64,000 bases of DNA from Candidatus Chloroploca asiatica (GCF_002532075.1 NZ_LYXE01000090.1:264653-328652); one strand, 5' to 3'. Shown: positions 1 to 9,669, numbered from the stretch's first letter. The notes: generated by a model not told the origin, from the sequence alone. Program-made: numbers and translations.

Positions 1-1
1 T

Positions 2-829
2 CATGTGCCACCTGAAGAGCGTCACGTCGGCATGGTCTTTCAGCAGCATGCACTCTTTCCACATTTGAATGTCGGGCAAAATGTCGGCTTCGGGCTGCGT
101 GGCAAGGCGCGTGAACGTCAGGCCCAGGTGCAGGCCATGCTCAAACTGGTCGAGCTCGATGGCTACGAACGACGGATGCCCCACCAGCTTTCAGGGGGTC
201 AACAACAACGGGTAGCGCTGGCACGGGCCCTGGCCCCGAATCCAGCGGTCTTGCTCCTTGACGAACCATTTAGCAACCTCGACGCGGATTTGCGTACGAC
301 CTTGCGGGCGCAGGTACGGACGATCCTCAAACAAGTGGGCACCACGGCACTCTTTGTCACGCACGACCAAGAAGAGGCCCTCTTTATGGGCGATCGTATT
401 GCCGTCATGCAAGCCGGGCGCCTCGAACAACTCGCCAGGCCGCAGGAACTCTTTCTTGCGCCAGCGACGCGGTTTATTGCCGAATTCATTGGCCTTGCAG
501 CCTTCATTCCTGCGACGGTCACCACAGTGGGGCTTGCGACCGAACTTGGAACCGTAGCCCAGGCGATTGACGCACCAGTGGGAACCTCGGTTGACATGCT
601 GGTACGCCCCGACGACCTCGAACTGAGCGCTGACCCTCAGGGTAACGCACGAATTCTTCGCTGTACCTTTCGGGGGGGCGACTTTCTGTACGATGTCGCC
701 CTTGCCTCGCAACGCACGCTGCGCTGCGTCTGCAACCATGTCCACGAATTTGCCCCCGACACCAGGGTGCAAGTCACCCTTGCCCCCGGCCATCCCCTGG
801 CCTGGTTTCACCCATCCGAGGCGAACTAG
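2..829 (+). CDS. ABC transporter ATP-binding protein, 5'-truncated by window edge
   Basis: This is the C-terminal 275 residues of an ABC ATPase that energises an importer at the membrane. The reading frame is open to the left edge, so the Walker A region lies outside the window. The Q-loop region (VFQQHALFPHL), the signature LSGGQQQR, Walker B (VLLLDEPF) and the H-loop (FVTHDQEEAL) are all visible in the expected order. About 80 residues follow with the length and look of a TOBE-type regulatory domain. The signature and TOBE tail resemble the FbpC/PotA/CysA branch (iron, polyamine, sulfate). Without the upstream permease genes the substrate cannot be named. The ATPase assignment is secure; the substrate class is inference. 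Confidence 0.93.
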   Translation, partial: HVPPEERHVGMVFQQHALFPHLNVGQNVGFGLRGKARERQAQVQAMLKLVELDGYERRMPHQLSGGQQQRVALARALAPNPAVLLLDEPFSNLDADLRTTLRAQVRTILKQVGTTALFVTHDQEEALFMGDRIAVMQAGRLEQLARPQELFLAPATRFIAEFIGLAAFIPATVTTVGLATELGTVAQAIDAPVGTSVDMLVRPDDLELSADPQGNARILRCTFRGGDFLYDVALASQRTLRCVCNHVHEFAPDTRVQVTLAPGHPLAWFHPSEAN

Positions 830-848
830 GTAGCGTTGGGGTTGCCCC

Positions 849-938
849 AAGCACTGGGTTTTAGGGCTGTCGCCCTAAAACCCAGTGCTTGTGCGGGCGG
901 AAACGCCCAGTGTCGCTGGGCGTTTCCGCCCGCACAAG
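849..938. terminator. Two abutting perfect hairpins after the ABC ATPase gene
   Basis: Hairpin one has a 19-bp perfect stem (849-867 with 872-890) around the loop TGTC. Hairpin two has a 23-bp perfect stem (888-910 with 916-938) around TGTCG. They share the three bases 888-890, so full formation of one slightly limits the other. There is no U-tract. The position just after a stop codon suggests termination or mRNA 3'-end protection, but that role is inferred. From 939 to 1131 I see no gene or recognisable element. Confidence 0.7.
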
Positions 939-1131
939 TGAGATTCATGGGGGCCTAAACCCCTGCTGGCAGCAGCGGCTGGTCAATCTGCCCAAATAAC
1001 ACACCATAAATACTAGACACAATATCCATAGCATCATGTCCTCAACGAGGGGTAGAGTTACGGTGTGCAGCGTGGCCACCGTGGGCCGCGCTTTGTTGTG
1101 CGCAAAAGGATTGCGCTAAAGGCAGGGTGTT

Positions 1132-1752
1132 GTGGGCGAAATCATCTGGCTAGGCGTTCTATTAGGGGTCGGGGCAGCACTGTCGGTCGGGCCAATCTTT
1201 GTCACGATTGTCCAGGAAGCGGCAACACGGGGGTTTCAGGCGAGCTTCCGCGTTATTCTCGGTTCGGCCACGGCTGATCTGTTTCTGTTGTTACCCGCCC
1301 TTGCCTTTAGCTGGATCATTGCTCAGGTGGCCGCTGCCTCCCTGTGGGTTGGCCTCTTTGGTGCCCTGTGCCTCTCCTATTTTGCCATCGAAGCGCTCCG
1401 CGATGCGCGGCGGCTCTGGCATGCTGAGATGGCAGCGGCAGCACCGCTCAGCTGGTCGTTCTGGAAGGGGGTTGTGGGCAACCTGGCCAACCCGTTGACC
1501 TGGACCTTCTGGCTGGCGACAGGAACGCCGACCATGCTCCGCACATACGAACTCGGTGGAGCGATGGGGTTGATCCTCTTTACGATAATCTGGTTTGTGG
1601 TTGCTTCAGGGCTCGAGGCACTCATTGCGCTGGCTATTTCACGTTCGGGCAATGTCATTGGCCCTCGCGGGCAAGCGGTGTTTACGAGTGTGTCGAGTCT
1701 TATGTTTTTTGCCCTGGCGGGCATGCTGGTGGTGCAGAGTGTAATGCTGTAG
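1132..1752 (+). CDS. LysE/RhtB family amino-acid exporter
   Basis: This 206-residue integral membrane protein matches the LysE/RhtB exporter family in size, hydrophobic pattern and N-terminal signature. The family normally has about 200 residues and six membrane segments and exports amino acids by cation antiport. The N-terminal stretch GVGAALSVGPIFVTIVQEA carries the family's conserved Gly-Pro before a hydrophobic helix. The central NLANPLTWTFWLATG is the second family hallmark, an Asn-Pro in the fourth helix. The start is GTG at 1132, preceded by GGCAGGG. The gene stands alone between two hairpin regions. The substrate cannot be told from sequence. Confidence 0.85.
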   Translation: MGEIIWLGVLLGVGAALSVGPIFVTIVQEAATRGFQASFRVILGSATADLFLLLPALAFSWIIAQVAAASLWVGLFGALCLSYFAIEALRDARRLWHAEMAAAAPLSWSFWKGVVGNLANPLTWTFWLATGTPTMLRTYELGGAMGLILFTIIWFVVASGLEALIALAISRSGNVIGPRGQAVFTSVSSLMFFALAGMLVVQSVML

Positions 1753-1766
1753 GGCTACCGCGCATT

Positions 1767-1823
1767 TTGTGGATGCAGACGAAAACGGACAGCGAGGCTG
1801 TCCGTTTTCGTCTGCATCCACAA
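1767..1823. terminator. 27-bp perfect hairpin terminator after the LysE-type gene
   Basis: The arms 1767-1793 and 1797-1823 are perfectly complementary over 27 bp around the triloop GAG. The tip reads ACAGC-GAG-GCTGT. A short T-run (GGGTTTTT) follows on the + strand, so it is a plausible Rho-independent terminator for the exporter gene. The stem is far longer than termination requires. Confidence 0.8.
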
Positions 1824-1889
1824 GGGTTTTTCGGGCGCCCACCTTAACGTTCATGCGTATTGGACGTGCAGACCTCACCCCCTATTAGA

Positions 1890-1959
1890 TCGGGTAGGTA
1901 GGATACCGCCCGACTCACCCTTGACGAATGAGGGCATCCTCGGTACCCTAGAGTATAGT
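1890..1959 (+). promoter_or_regulatory. Putative promoter and operator region of propionyl-CoA synthase
   Basis: A hyphenated inverted repeat runs from 1890 (TCGGG) to 1913 (CCCGA), with GTA and TAC inside the arms. It sits just upstream of a TTGACG at 1921-1926. The best -10-like hexamers are TACCCT at 1944-1949 (17-bp spacing from TTGACG) and TATAGT at 1954-1959. Neither pairing is convincing, so the start site is uncertain. The layout would suit a regulator binding beside the -35 of an autotrophy gene, but this is inference. Confidence 0.35.
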
Positions 1960-2020
1960 CCCTTTGTACGTCATATCACAATCTGTTACACGTGCCTTGC
2001 ATATCCCCGGAGGATAAGTA

Positions 2021-5000
2021 ATGTTCGAGGCTCCGTCCCTCGCCCCACCGCGCGCTCCGCGCAGCAATCCGATCCTTAGCCGTGTTGACTGGGAGGCTCA
2101 ACGTAATGCCGTTCTCGATGATCCCGGTACCTTTCATGCTGCCATCGCCCGCAGTGCTATTCACTGGTACGATGCTGAACTGAACGCCTGGATCACCTGG
2201 GACGAGGCCGCAGCCCGCTGGACAGGCCTCGATGCGCGTAACGGCGCAGTTGTTGAAGTGCCCTATGGGGCTGAGCATCAGCCCTGGGTGCGTACGTTTA
2301 ATGATGATAATCCCCCCCACTACCGCTGGTTCGAAGGTGGCCTGACCAACGCCTGTTTCAATGAGGTTGATCGCCACGTCCTCAACGGTTTTGGGGATGA
2401 AATCGCCTACTACTTCGAGGGCGACCGCTGGGATAGCTCGCTCAATGGTGGGCGCGGCGGCCCGGTAGTGCATACCAGCATTACCCGCAAGCAGATGATG
2501 CTTGAAGTCGTCAAGGCAGCCCTGGTGCTTCAGGGGTTGGGGTTGAAACAGGGCGATCGCATTGCCCTCAATATGCCCAATATTCTTGATCAGATCTACT
2601 ACACCGAGGCCGCCAAGCGTCTGGGCATTGTCTATACGCCTGTTTTCGGTGGTTTTTCTGATAAGACCCTCTCGGATCGCATCCATAATGCAGGTGCCGA
2701 GGTGGTCATCACCTCAGATGGTGCCTACCGCAATGCACAGATCGTGCCCTATAAAGAGGTCTATACCGACCAGGCGCTCGATAAGTTTATCCCGGTCGAG
2801 ATGGCAATCAGCATTGTTGAACAGACCTTGACGCAACTTGGCCTTGCGGCGGCGAAGGCCGAGATGATGCTCAAGATCGTCAAGGAGACAATTGCCGAGG
2901 ATATTACTGTAGAGCGCTCGGATGTGATGCGTGGCGTCGGCAAGGCGCTGCAAGAGATGAGCGATCTGGATGTGGCCGAGCAGTCGCAGATCCGCACTGC
3001 GGTCGCGATGGCGCTAGTGGCTTCGCCGGCTCGTGTCAAGGCCGTCGTCGTGGTGCGCCATACGGGCCAGGATATTCTCTGGCGCCCTGAGCGTGATGTG
3101 TGGAGCCACGATCTGATGGAGACGGCAACGGCGAAGTTGTTTGAACTCGCCACTGCTGCCGGTGTGGCCGTCAAGAGTGAGAAAGAGTTGCTCGCACTGC
3201 CGACAGAGCAGTTCGTGCAGGCACTCTATGCCGCTGTGCCCTGTACCCCGGTTGATGCCGAGTATCCGATGTTTATCATCTATACCTCGGGCTCAACAGG
3301 CAAACCCAAGGGTGTGGTGCATGTCCATGGTGGCTATGTCGCTGGCCTGGCGCACACGATGAAGGTGAGCTTTGACGCCGAGCCAGGTGATATCATCTTT
3401 GTGATCGCTGATCCGGGCTGGATTACCGGTCAGAGCTATATGATCAGTGCGACGATGAGCTCGCGCTGTATTGGCGTGCTCGTCGAAGGCTCACCGGTCT
3501 TCCCCAGTGCTGGCCGCTATTCGAGCATCATCGAGCGCCACAAAGTGCAGATCTTCAAGGCTGGCGTGACCTTCCTCAAGAGCGTGATGACCAACCAGCA
3601 GAATGTCGCCGACGTACAGCAGTACGATATGAGCACCCTGCGTGTCTGTACCTTCTGTGCCGAGCCTGTTTCACCAGCGGTGCAGCAGTTTGGGATGGAG
3701 GTCATGTCGCCCCAGTATATCAATTCGTACTGGGCAACTGAGCATGGTGGCATTGTCTGGACCCACTTCTATGGCAACGAGGATTATCCGCTGCGCCCCG
3801 ACGCGCACACCTACCCACTACCCTGGGTACTTGGTGATGTCTGGATCAGTGAGTTGCAGGCCGATGGCACCACGGCAACGTACCGCCAGGCCGAGACCGA
3901 GGAAAAGGGTGAGATTGTTATTACCCTGCCCTATCCTTATCTCACGCGGACGATCTGGGGTGATGTGGATGGCTTCAAGAAGGTGATCGCGGGCGAACAG
4001 CCGCTGACCGCGTGGATTGGCGATGGCGATCGCTACGCCAAGACCTACTGGCGTCGCGGGCCTGATGGTCAGTGGGCCTATGTCCAGGGCGACTTCGCGA
4101 TGAAGTATGCCGATAGTAGCTTTACCCTGCATGGCCGCTCGGACGATGTGATCAATGTGTCGGGCCACCGGATGGGAACCGAAGAGATCGAGGGCGCGAT
4201 CCTGCGTGATAAGCAGACGACCCCCGACTCGCCGGTTGGCAACTGTATTGTGGTCGGCGCACCGCACCGCGAAAAGGGTCTGACCCCGCTCGCCTTTGTG
4301 TTGACGGCACCCGGCCACCGCCTCACCAGCAATGATCGCCGCCGCCTCGATGACTTGGTACGCAACGAGAAGGGTATCGTAGCCGTACCCGAGGACTATA
4401 TCGAAGTCACGGCCTTCCCCGAAACGCGGAGCGGCAAGTATGTGCGGCGTTTCTTGCGCAACCTGATGCTCGATGAGACGCTTGGCGATACGAGTACCCT
4501 GCGCAATCCTGAGATACTCGACGAACTAACCGAGAAGATCGATGCTTGGAAGCGCAAACAGCAACTTGCCGATGAGCAGCAGATTTTCGAGCGCTATCGC
4601 TACTTCCGCATCGAGTACCACGCCCTCAAGGGCAGTGGGGTCGCGCAGAAGAGCACGGCCCTGCGACGGCTGGCGATTGTAACCATCACCAACCCGCCGG
4701 TCAATGCGCTGAACGAGCGTGCGCTTGACGAGTTGAATACGATTGTTGACCACCTGGCTCGCCGCGAGGATGTTGCCGCCGTGATCTTCACTGGTCAAGG
4801 CACCAAGAGCTTTGTGGCTGGTGCGGATATCCGTCAGTTGCTCGAAGATATGCACACCTTCGAGGATGCGATTGCCCTGCCGAATAACGCCCACCTCGCC
4901 TTCCGCAAGATCGAGCGGATGGACAAGCCATGTATCGCAGCCATCAATGGTGTCGCGCTTGGTGGCGGTCTCGAATTTGCGCTCGCGTGTCACTATCGCG

Positions 5001-7501
5001 TTGCCGATGAGCACGCCGAGTTTGGTCAGCCCGAGATTAACCTGCGCATGTTGCCCGGCTACGGTGGTACGCAGCGCCTTCCCCGCTTGCTCTACAAGCG
5101 CTCGAATGGCACCGGAACCCTGCGTGCGCTCGAGATGATCCTGGGTGGGCGCAGCATTACCTCGGAAGAGGCGCTTGAAATTGGCTTGATCGATCACCTG
5201 GCAACCCAAACCGAGGATGCAGTTAATTTCGCTGGTGCCCTGGTGCGTGAGTATGCCACGGGTGCGGGCGTGCTGAAAACCGCCTTCGAGCGCCGCAAGG
5301 CGGCTCTGGTCAACTGGGAGAAGCCGCAAGCCCACTTTGTGCAGGACGAACTGAATGCGATTATCCAGAATCCTCGCATACAGCGCATTCTGAAGCAATC
5401 GGAGGGTGCCGGCCGCACCAAGGCTGTGCAGCGAGCCATCGAGGCTATCACCATTGGTTTCGAGCAGGGCTTCGAGCAGGGCCTCGCCCACGAAGCGAAA
5501 CTCTTTGCCGAGGCGGTGGTTGATCCTGAAGGCGGCAAGAAGGGTATCCAGGACTTTATGGATAAGCGCAGCGAACCGCTGCCCACCCGCCGCACCTTGG
5601 TCACCGCCGAGCAAGAGAAACTCTACCTGGAGACCGAGCAATTGCTGCCGGTTGGCTCGCCCTTCTTCCCAGGGGTGACGCCACTTCCCACGTGGCAGTA
5701 CGCCCAGGGTGTTATCCGTGACCCCGAAACCGGCGAAGATCTGGTCGGTGACCCAATTGATGCCGAGCGCGAGGTGATCATTCCAGTCGAGAAGCCCCGC
5801 CCAAATCAGGCGTTGCTCTATATCCTGGCCAGCGAAGTCAACTTCAATGACATCTGGGCAATTACGGGTATTCCGGTCTCGCTCTTTGATGAGCACGACC
5901 GGGACTGGCACATCACTGGGTCGGGCGGTGTTGCCATTGTGGCGACGCTTGGCGAAGAACTGCGTCGCGAAGGCCGCCTCAAAGTCGGCGATCTGGTCGC
6001 CGTCTACTCCGGTCAGAGCAATGTGCTCTCGCCGATGATGGGCCTCGACCCGATGGCGGCTGATTTTGTCATCCAGGGCTACAATACGCCCGATGGCTCA
6101 CATCAGCAGTTTATGCTGGCCCAGGCACCGCAGTGTCTGCCGCTAGCCCCAGATATGTCGCTTGAGGCGGCAGGGAGCTTTATGCTCAATCTGGGTACGG
6201 CCTACCGCGCACTCTTTACGACACTACAGATCAAGGCCGGCAAGAGTGTCTTCATCGAGGGTGCCGCCACCGGTACTGGTCTTGACGCAGCCCGCTCGGC
6301 AGCGCGCAACGGCCTGCGGGTGATCGGCATGGTCTCGAGCGAAGAACGCGCCAGGACGTTGATGGAGGCAGGTGGCAAAGGTACGATCAACCGCAAGCAT
6401 CCGTCAATTGCCAACATCTTCACACGCATCCCGTCTGATCCGTCACAGTGGGCGGCGTGGGAGAAGGCTGGCGAGCCGTTGCTCGATCTCTATCGTCAGC
6501 AGAACAACCATCATCTGGCTGACTATGCGATCTCGCACGCTGGTGAGCAGGCGTTTGGCCGCAGCTTCCAGTTGCTCGGTGAGCCGCGTGATGGGCATAT
6601 TCCGGTGCTAACCTTCTACGGGGCTAGCTCGGGTTATCACTTCACCTTCCTCGGCAAGCCAGGCCACTCGAGTCCCGAAGAGATGATGCGTCGGGCGGGT
6701 CTGCGCGGCGGTCAAGCGGTAATGATCTACTACGGTGTCGACGGCAAGTCACTTGTGGACGAGCCCGGTCTTGAGGCCATCGAGGCAGCTCGTGCGCTCG
6801 GGGCACGCATCGTGGTGGTGGCGTATACCGATGCTCAGCGCGAGTTTGTGTTCAGTCTCGGCTTTGGAGCATCGTTGCGTGGCGTGGTCAGTATCGAAGA
6901 GTTGCATCGCCGCTATGGTGAGGACTTTGACTGGCCCGACACGATGCCCGATCTACCCGACTCCAAGACGGATCCCGAGGGCCTGAAGGAGGCGATCCGG
7001 CGCTTCAATGACCTGACCTTCAAGCCACTGGGCAGTGCCATTGGTGGCTTCCTGACGAGTGCGGATAACCCCCGTGGCTATCCCGACATGATCATCGAGC
7101 GAGCGGGCCACGATACGCTCAACGTCAGTGCAATGCTGGTCAAGCCGTTCATCGGGCGGATCGTCTACTTTGAAGAGATGGGCGGGCGGCGCTACTCCTT
7201 CTTTGCCCCGCAGATCTGGATGCGTCAGCGCCGGGTCTACATGCCAACCGTCAACCTCTGGGGCACGCATCTCTCGAATGCCTACGAGATCCTGCGGCTC
7301 AGCGACGAGATCAGTGCCGGCCTGCTCTCGATCACCGAACCGCTGGTGGTCGATTGGCAGGAACTCAAGGAAGCGCACCAGGCGATGTGGGAGAACCGCC
7401 ACGCTGGTTCAACCTACGTGCTCAACCACGCCCTGCCGCGCATCGGCCTGAAGAACAAGGACGAACTGTACGAAGCCTGGGCTGAGAGCATGCGCTCATA
7501 A
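2021..7501 (+). CDS. pcs: Propionyl-CoA synthase (trifunctional)
   Basis: This enzyme converts 3-hydroxypropionate to propionyl-CoA in the 3-hydroxypropionate bi-cycle. It has 1826 residues, close to the roughly 1820 known from Chloroflexus. Residues 1-860 form an acyl-CoA synthetase: the phosphate-binding loop YTSGSTGKPKG lies at 421-431, GRSDDVINVSGHRMG near 705-719, and the adenylation lysine is K806 in RSGKYVRR. A helix-rich insertion occupies about 260-370. Residues 880-1150 form an enoyl-CoA hydratase (FVAGADIR, INGVALGGGLEFA, then PEINLRMLPGYGGTQR). From about 1220 to the end is an NADPH-dependent enoyl-CoA reductase with nucleotide-binding GAATGTG near 1412. The ATG at 2021 has GGAGG at 2009-2013. 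No other bi-cycle gene is in the window. Confidence 0.97.
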   Translation: MFEAPSLAPPRAPRSNPILSRVDWEAQRNAVLDDPGTFHAAIARSAIHWYDAELNAWITWDEAAARWTGLDARNGAVVEVPYGAEHQPWVRTFNDDNPPHYRWFEGGLTNACFNEVDRHVLNGFGDEIAYYFEGDRWDSSLNGGRGGPVVHTSITRKQMMLEVVKAALVLQGLGLKQGDRIALNMPNILDQIYYTEAAKRLGIVYTPVFGGFSDKTLSDRIHNAGAEVVITSDGAYRNAQIVPYKEVYTDQALDKFIPVEMAISIVEQTLTQLGLAAAKAEMMLKIVKETIAEDITVERSDVMRGVGKALQEMSDLDVAEQSQIRTAVAMALVASPARVKAVVVVRHTGQDILWRPERDVWSHDLMETATAKLFELATAAGVAVKSEKELLALPTEQFVQALYAAVPCTPVDAEYPMFIIYTSGSTGKPKGVVHVHGGYVAGLAHTMKVSFDAEPGDIIFVIADPGWITGQSYMISATMSSRCIGVLVEGSPVFPSAGRYSSIIERHKVQIFKAGVTFLKSVMTNQQNVADVQQYDMSTLRVCTFCAEPVSPAVQQFGMEVMSPQYINSYWATEHGGIVWTHFYGNEDYPLRPDAHTYPLPWVLGDVWISELQADGTTATYRQAETEEKGEIVITLPYPYLTRTIWGDVDGFKKVIAGEQPLTAWIGDGDRYAKTYWRRGPDGQWAYVQGDFAMKYADSSFTLHGRSDDVINVSGHRMGTEEIEGAILRDKQTTPDSPVGNCIVVGAPHREKGLTPLAFVLTAPGHRLTSNDRRRLDDLVRNEKGIVAVPEDYIEVTAFPETRSGKYVRRFLRNLMLDETLGDTSTLRNPEILDELTEKIDAWKRKQQLADEQQIFERYRYFRIEYHALKGSGVAQKSTALRRLAIVTITNPPVNALNERALDELNTIVDHLARREDVAAVIFTGQGTKSFVAGADIRQLLEDMHTFEDAIALPNNAHLAFRKIERMDKPCIAAINGVALGGGLEFALACHYRVADEHAEFGQPEINLRMLPGYGGTQRLPRLLYKRSNGTGTLRALEMILGGRSITSEEALEIGLIDHLATQTEDAVNFAGALVREYATGAGVLKTAFERRKAALVNWEKPQAHFVQDELNAIIQNPRIQRILKQSEGAGRTKAVQRAIEAITIGFEQGFEQGLAHEAKLFAEAVVDPEGGKKGIQDFMDKRSEPLPTRRTLVTAEQEKLYLETEQLLPVGSPFFPGVTPLPTWQYAQGVIRDPETGEDLVGDPIDAEREVIIPVEKPRPNQALLYILASEVNFNDIWAITGIPVSLFDEHDRDWHITGSGGVAIVATLGEELRREGRLKVGDLVAVYSGQSNVLSPMMGLDPMAADFVIQGYNTPDGSHQQFMLAQAPQCLPLAPDMSLEAAGSFMLNLGTAYRALFTTLQIKAGKSVFIEGAATGTGLDAARSAARNGLRVIGMVSSEERARTLMEAGGKGTINRKHPSIANIFTRIPSDPSQWAAWEKAGEPLLDLYRQQNNHHLADYAISHAGEQAFGRSFQLLGEPRDGHIPVLTFYGASSGYHFTFLGKPGHSSPEEMMRRAGLRGGQAVMIYYGVDGKSLVDEPGLEAIEAARALGARIVVVAYTDAQREFVFSLGFGASLRGVVSIEELHRRYGEDFDWPDTMPDLPDSKTDPEGLKEAIRRFNDLTFKPLGSAIGGFLTSADNPRGYPDMIIERAGHDTLNVSAMLVKPFIGRIVYFEEMGGRRYSFFAPQIWMRQRRVYMPTVNLWGTHLSNAYEILRLSDEISAGLLSITEPLVVDWQELKEAHQAMWENRHAGSTYVLNHALPRIGLKNKDELYEAWAESMRS

Positions 7502-7518
7502 GCCTGAATACATAGAAG

Positions 7519-7560
7519 TACCAAAGTGGGGTGGCGCTGATGCGCCACCCCACTTTGGTA
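7519..7560. terminator. 19-bp perfect hairpin between convergent genes
   Basis: The arms 7519-7537 and 7542-7560 pair perfectly around TGAT, between the stop of the propionyl-CoA synthase gene and the stop of the oppositely oriented HAD-HerA gene. The stem can form in transcripts from both sides and probably serves as a bidirectional terminator or 3'-end block. There is no strong U-tract on either strand. Confidence 0.7.
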
Positions 7561-7604
7561 TCTTGCCAGGGTATAAAGCTGGTTAAAGCCTCGGGCTTAG
7601 GTCA

Positions 7605-9383
7605 TTACAGCATCGTGGCTAATTCATCATAGCGGGCAGCGATGATCGCTTCAAGTTCATCGCGGAGGCCCGGGCCTTTGACCTTACGGTGAACAATTTT
7701 GCGCATCTGCCGACTGAGTTCGGCATCGTGCAAGCTATCGGTCAGCCAGTAAGCAAAATCGTTGCGGTAGAGATGATATTCCAGGGTTGCAATTGGCACG
7801 CGCCCGATAAGCAAGCGGAACTCAGCGAGATTCGCGGCGGTTCCGTGCATGGTGCCCGTCTCGTCACGAAAGACAAACCATTTATTGCGTGGCAAGGGGA
7901 CGGTGACATACTTATGCAGGTGTCGAATGTGAGGCATGCGGCGGAGACCCGTGCGAAAGATAATATTATGCTCAGAGGCAGCACCGTGCATTGGCGTCGG
8001 CCCCAGATCGGCCAGATACGCATGGCCCCGCGGCAAAGCGGGAATCTGCATACGGGTGTGTGCCCAATTGGGAGTGTTGCCAAGCAATTCATCGAAGAGC
8101 GCTAGATCTTCGGGGGTCGTGGTATTCGTAATCGCCCAGACTTGCACCGCCTCAAGGAGTGGCCGGGCAATCAGACTGGGCCGATAGCTTACCATCGCCA
8201 CCCCGCCACCTGCCATCAGCGCCTGAACCGTGCCCGTATAGGGCGACTTCCATGCCGGATAGCTCTGCTGGATTTCGTCGAGCAAGATCCAGTGTGGGCG
8301 ACTGCGACGGATGCGGAGATCGAGCAACTCGCGGAGCAACCGTTCAAGGTAATCATTACGAGCTTCCTGCTCCATTGAAGAAAGGTCAACGATCAGGTTG
8401 GCATTGCCATACTCGCAAAGGGTTATGGCATCACCGACGCGTTGCTGGTGCGAATTCTGACTACCAACCAGCATCGTATGTGGTAGCGCCGCGAGGCTGC
8501 GATAATCACCCTCGGGATCAATAACGACAACCTGATAACCCTGAGCGATTAATTCCTCGGCAAGCAGACCAGCAAGCCAGGATTTGCCGCTCCCACTTGC
8601 ACCACCAATCGACCAGACGCGATCGACCAGGTGCCAGGGATCCAGGTGAAATGGCTGCTGACCAAGCTGATACCCCAGGGCAAGCTGACGCTCTGGACGC
8701 ATGGGGCGGGCAGGCAGCGTCCCATCGATCAACTGCCCAAGCAACTGGCGCATCCCAGCACCAGATGGCTTATCGAGCACGAGATCAGCGGTAGCCTTTA
8801 ATTCAGGGGTTGCATTCGCAACCGCAACCGCCAACTCACTTGCCTGCAACAGACTCAGGTCATTTTCCGCATCGCCACATGCAACCACATTATGGAGGGA
8901 AAGGCCGAGTTCGCGCAGCACAAACGCCAGCCCGGTTCCTTTGGTCGCCCCCTGGGGCAAAACCATGACCGATCCAAGGTTGTACTCAATGCTAGCACCG
9001 CCACCACACTCACGCAGCACCTCAATAATAGGCTGATCATGAGGAACGTGCGTTGCAACCAGGGCCATGCCGTGTTCAAGAGGGATTGGCAAAGCGAGCA
9101 AGCGTTCGAGCAACCCCTGTTGCAAGCGACCAAAAGGCAAGATGACACTATCCTGGCGCGGCAAATAGATAACTGCCCCATTTTCGGCCACAATCGCATC
9201 AAAAACTTCAGCAAACGGGCCATCAGGCGCAAACGTCGCCAGCGAGCGCCCAGTCACAAGGATCAGGGTCTTCTGCGCCTGTTTCGCCTTGCGGAGAGCC
9301 TGCCAGGTTGCGGAGGCAACGTGACCATGCTCAGCCAGGGTGCCATCCAGATCGGAAGCCAGAATTGACAGATGCACAAGCAC
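7605..9383 (-). CDS. HAD phosphatase fused to HerA-like ATPase (DUF5752-like tail)
   Basis: This 592-residue protein joins three parts. Residues 8-215 are a Cof-type (HAD-IIB) phosphatase: DLDGT at 11-15, K148 in GATKGTG, and GDAEND at 170-175. Residues 250-480 are a P-loop ATPase of the HerA/FtsK-like group: Walker A GASGSGKS at 261-268 and Walker B ILLDE at about 366-370, followed by a histidine-rich linker. Residues about 498-562 look like the small DUF5752-type domain (FVFRDETG, then EYHLYRNDFAYWL). The HAD part could act on a sugar phosphate and the ATPase could drive a conformational or DNA-linked step, but the joint function is unknown. All catalytic motifs appear intact in both enzymes, so both are probably active. 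Confidence 0.85.
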   Translation of the reverse strand: MLVHLSILASDLDGTLAEHGHVASATWQALRKAKQAQKTLILVTGRSLATFAPDGPFAEVFDAIVAENGAVIYLPRQDSVILPFGRLQQGLLERLLALPIPLEHGMALVATHVPHDQPIIEVLRECGGGASIEYNLGSVMVLPQGATKGTGLAFVLRELGLSLHNVVACGDAENDLSLLQASELAVAVANATPELKATADLVLDKPSGAGMRQLLGQLIDGTLPARPMRPERQLALGYQLGQQPFHLDPWHLVDRVWSIGGASGSGKSWLAGLLAEELIAQGYQVVVIDPEGDYRSLAALPHTMLVGSQNSHQQRVGDAITLCEYGNANLIVDLSSMEQEARNDYLERLLRELLDLRIRRSRPHWILLDEIQQSYPAWKSPYTGTVQALMAGGGVAMVSYRPSLIARPLLEAVQVWAITNTTTPEDLALFDELLGNTPNWAHTRMQIPALPRGHAYLADLGPTPMHGAASEHNIIFRTGLRRMPHIRHLHKYVTVPLPRNKWFVFRDETGTMHGTAANLAEFRLLIGRVPIATLEYHLYRNDFAYWLTDSLHDAELSRQMRKIVHRKVKGPGLRDELEAIIAARYDELATML

Positions 9384-9419
9384 ACCTCGCTTTCGTCATC
9401 GAAAGACAGGTGAAGGTGC

Positions 9420-9458
9420 TGGATGCTTGCGCACGGCTACGCCGTGCGCAAGCATCCA
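9420..9458. terminator. Perfect hairpin upstream of the HAD-HerA gene
   Basis: The arms 9420-9437 and 9441-9458 pair perfectly around TAC. It lies between the 5' end of the minus-strand HAD-HerA gene and the promoter of the toxin-antitoxin pair. There is no gene end on either side, so a terminator role is doubtful. It could be an element in the 5' leader of the minus-strand gene or a dispersed hairpin. Confidence 0.55.
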
Positions 9459-9610
9459 ACCGCTTTTACAAACCCGTTAGGGTTGTTATATCTTCGCCTG
9501 AAAATACTATAGCAGGTATGATAGGGGGAATCAATGAACTGCGTACCTGCTCGCTGAACCGTAACGAGACAGAGCGCGGTCTTGTCAGCGTAGCGCAAGG
9601 CTCTACGTTC

Positions 9611-9639
9611 TTGACTTTCACCAGGGAAGTATATACAAT
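9611..9639 (+). promoter_or_regulatory. Sigma-70 type promoter of mazEF
   Basis: TTGACT at 9611-9616 and TACAAT at 9634-9639 are separated by 17 bp, one of the best consensus matches in the window. Transcription would start near 9646, giving a leader of about 24 nt before the antitoxin ATG at 9670. Confidence 0.8.
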
Positions 9640-9669
9640 GTAATCACTTCGCCAGAAAGGATCGACGCG

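Noticed and set aside
4526..5911. 461-residue open frame antisense to propionyl-CoA synthase
   Set aside because: It is a shadow of the coding frame without a start signal or known motif.
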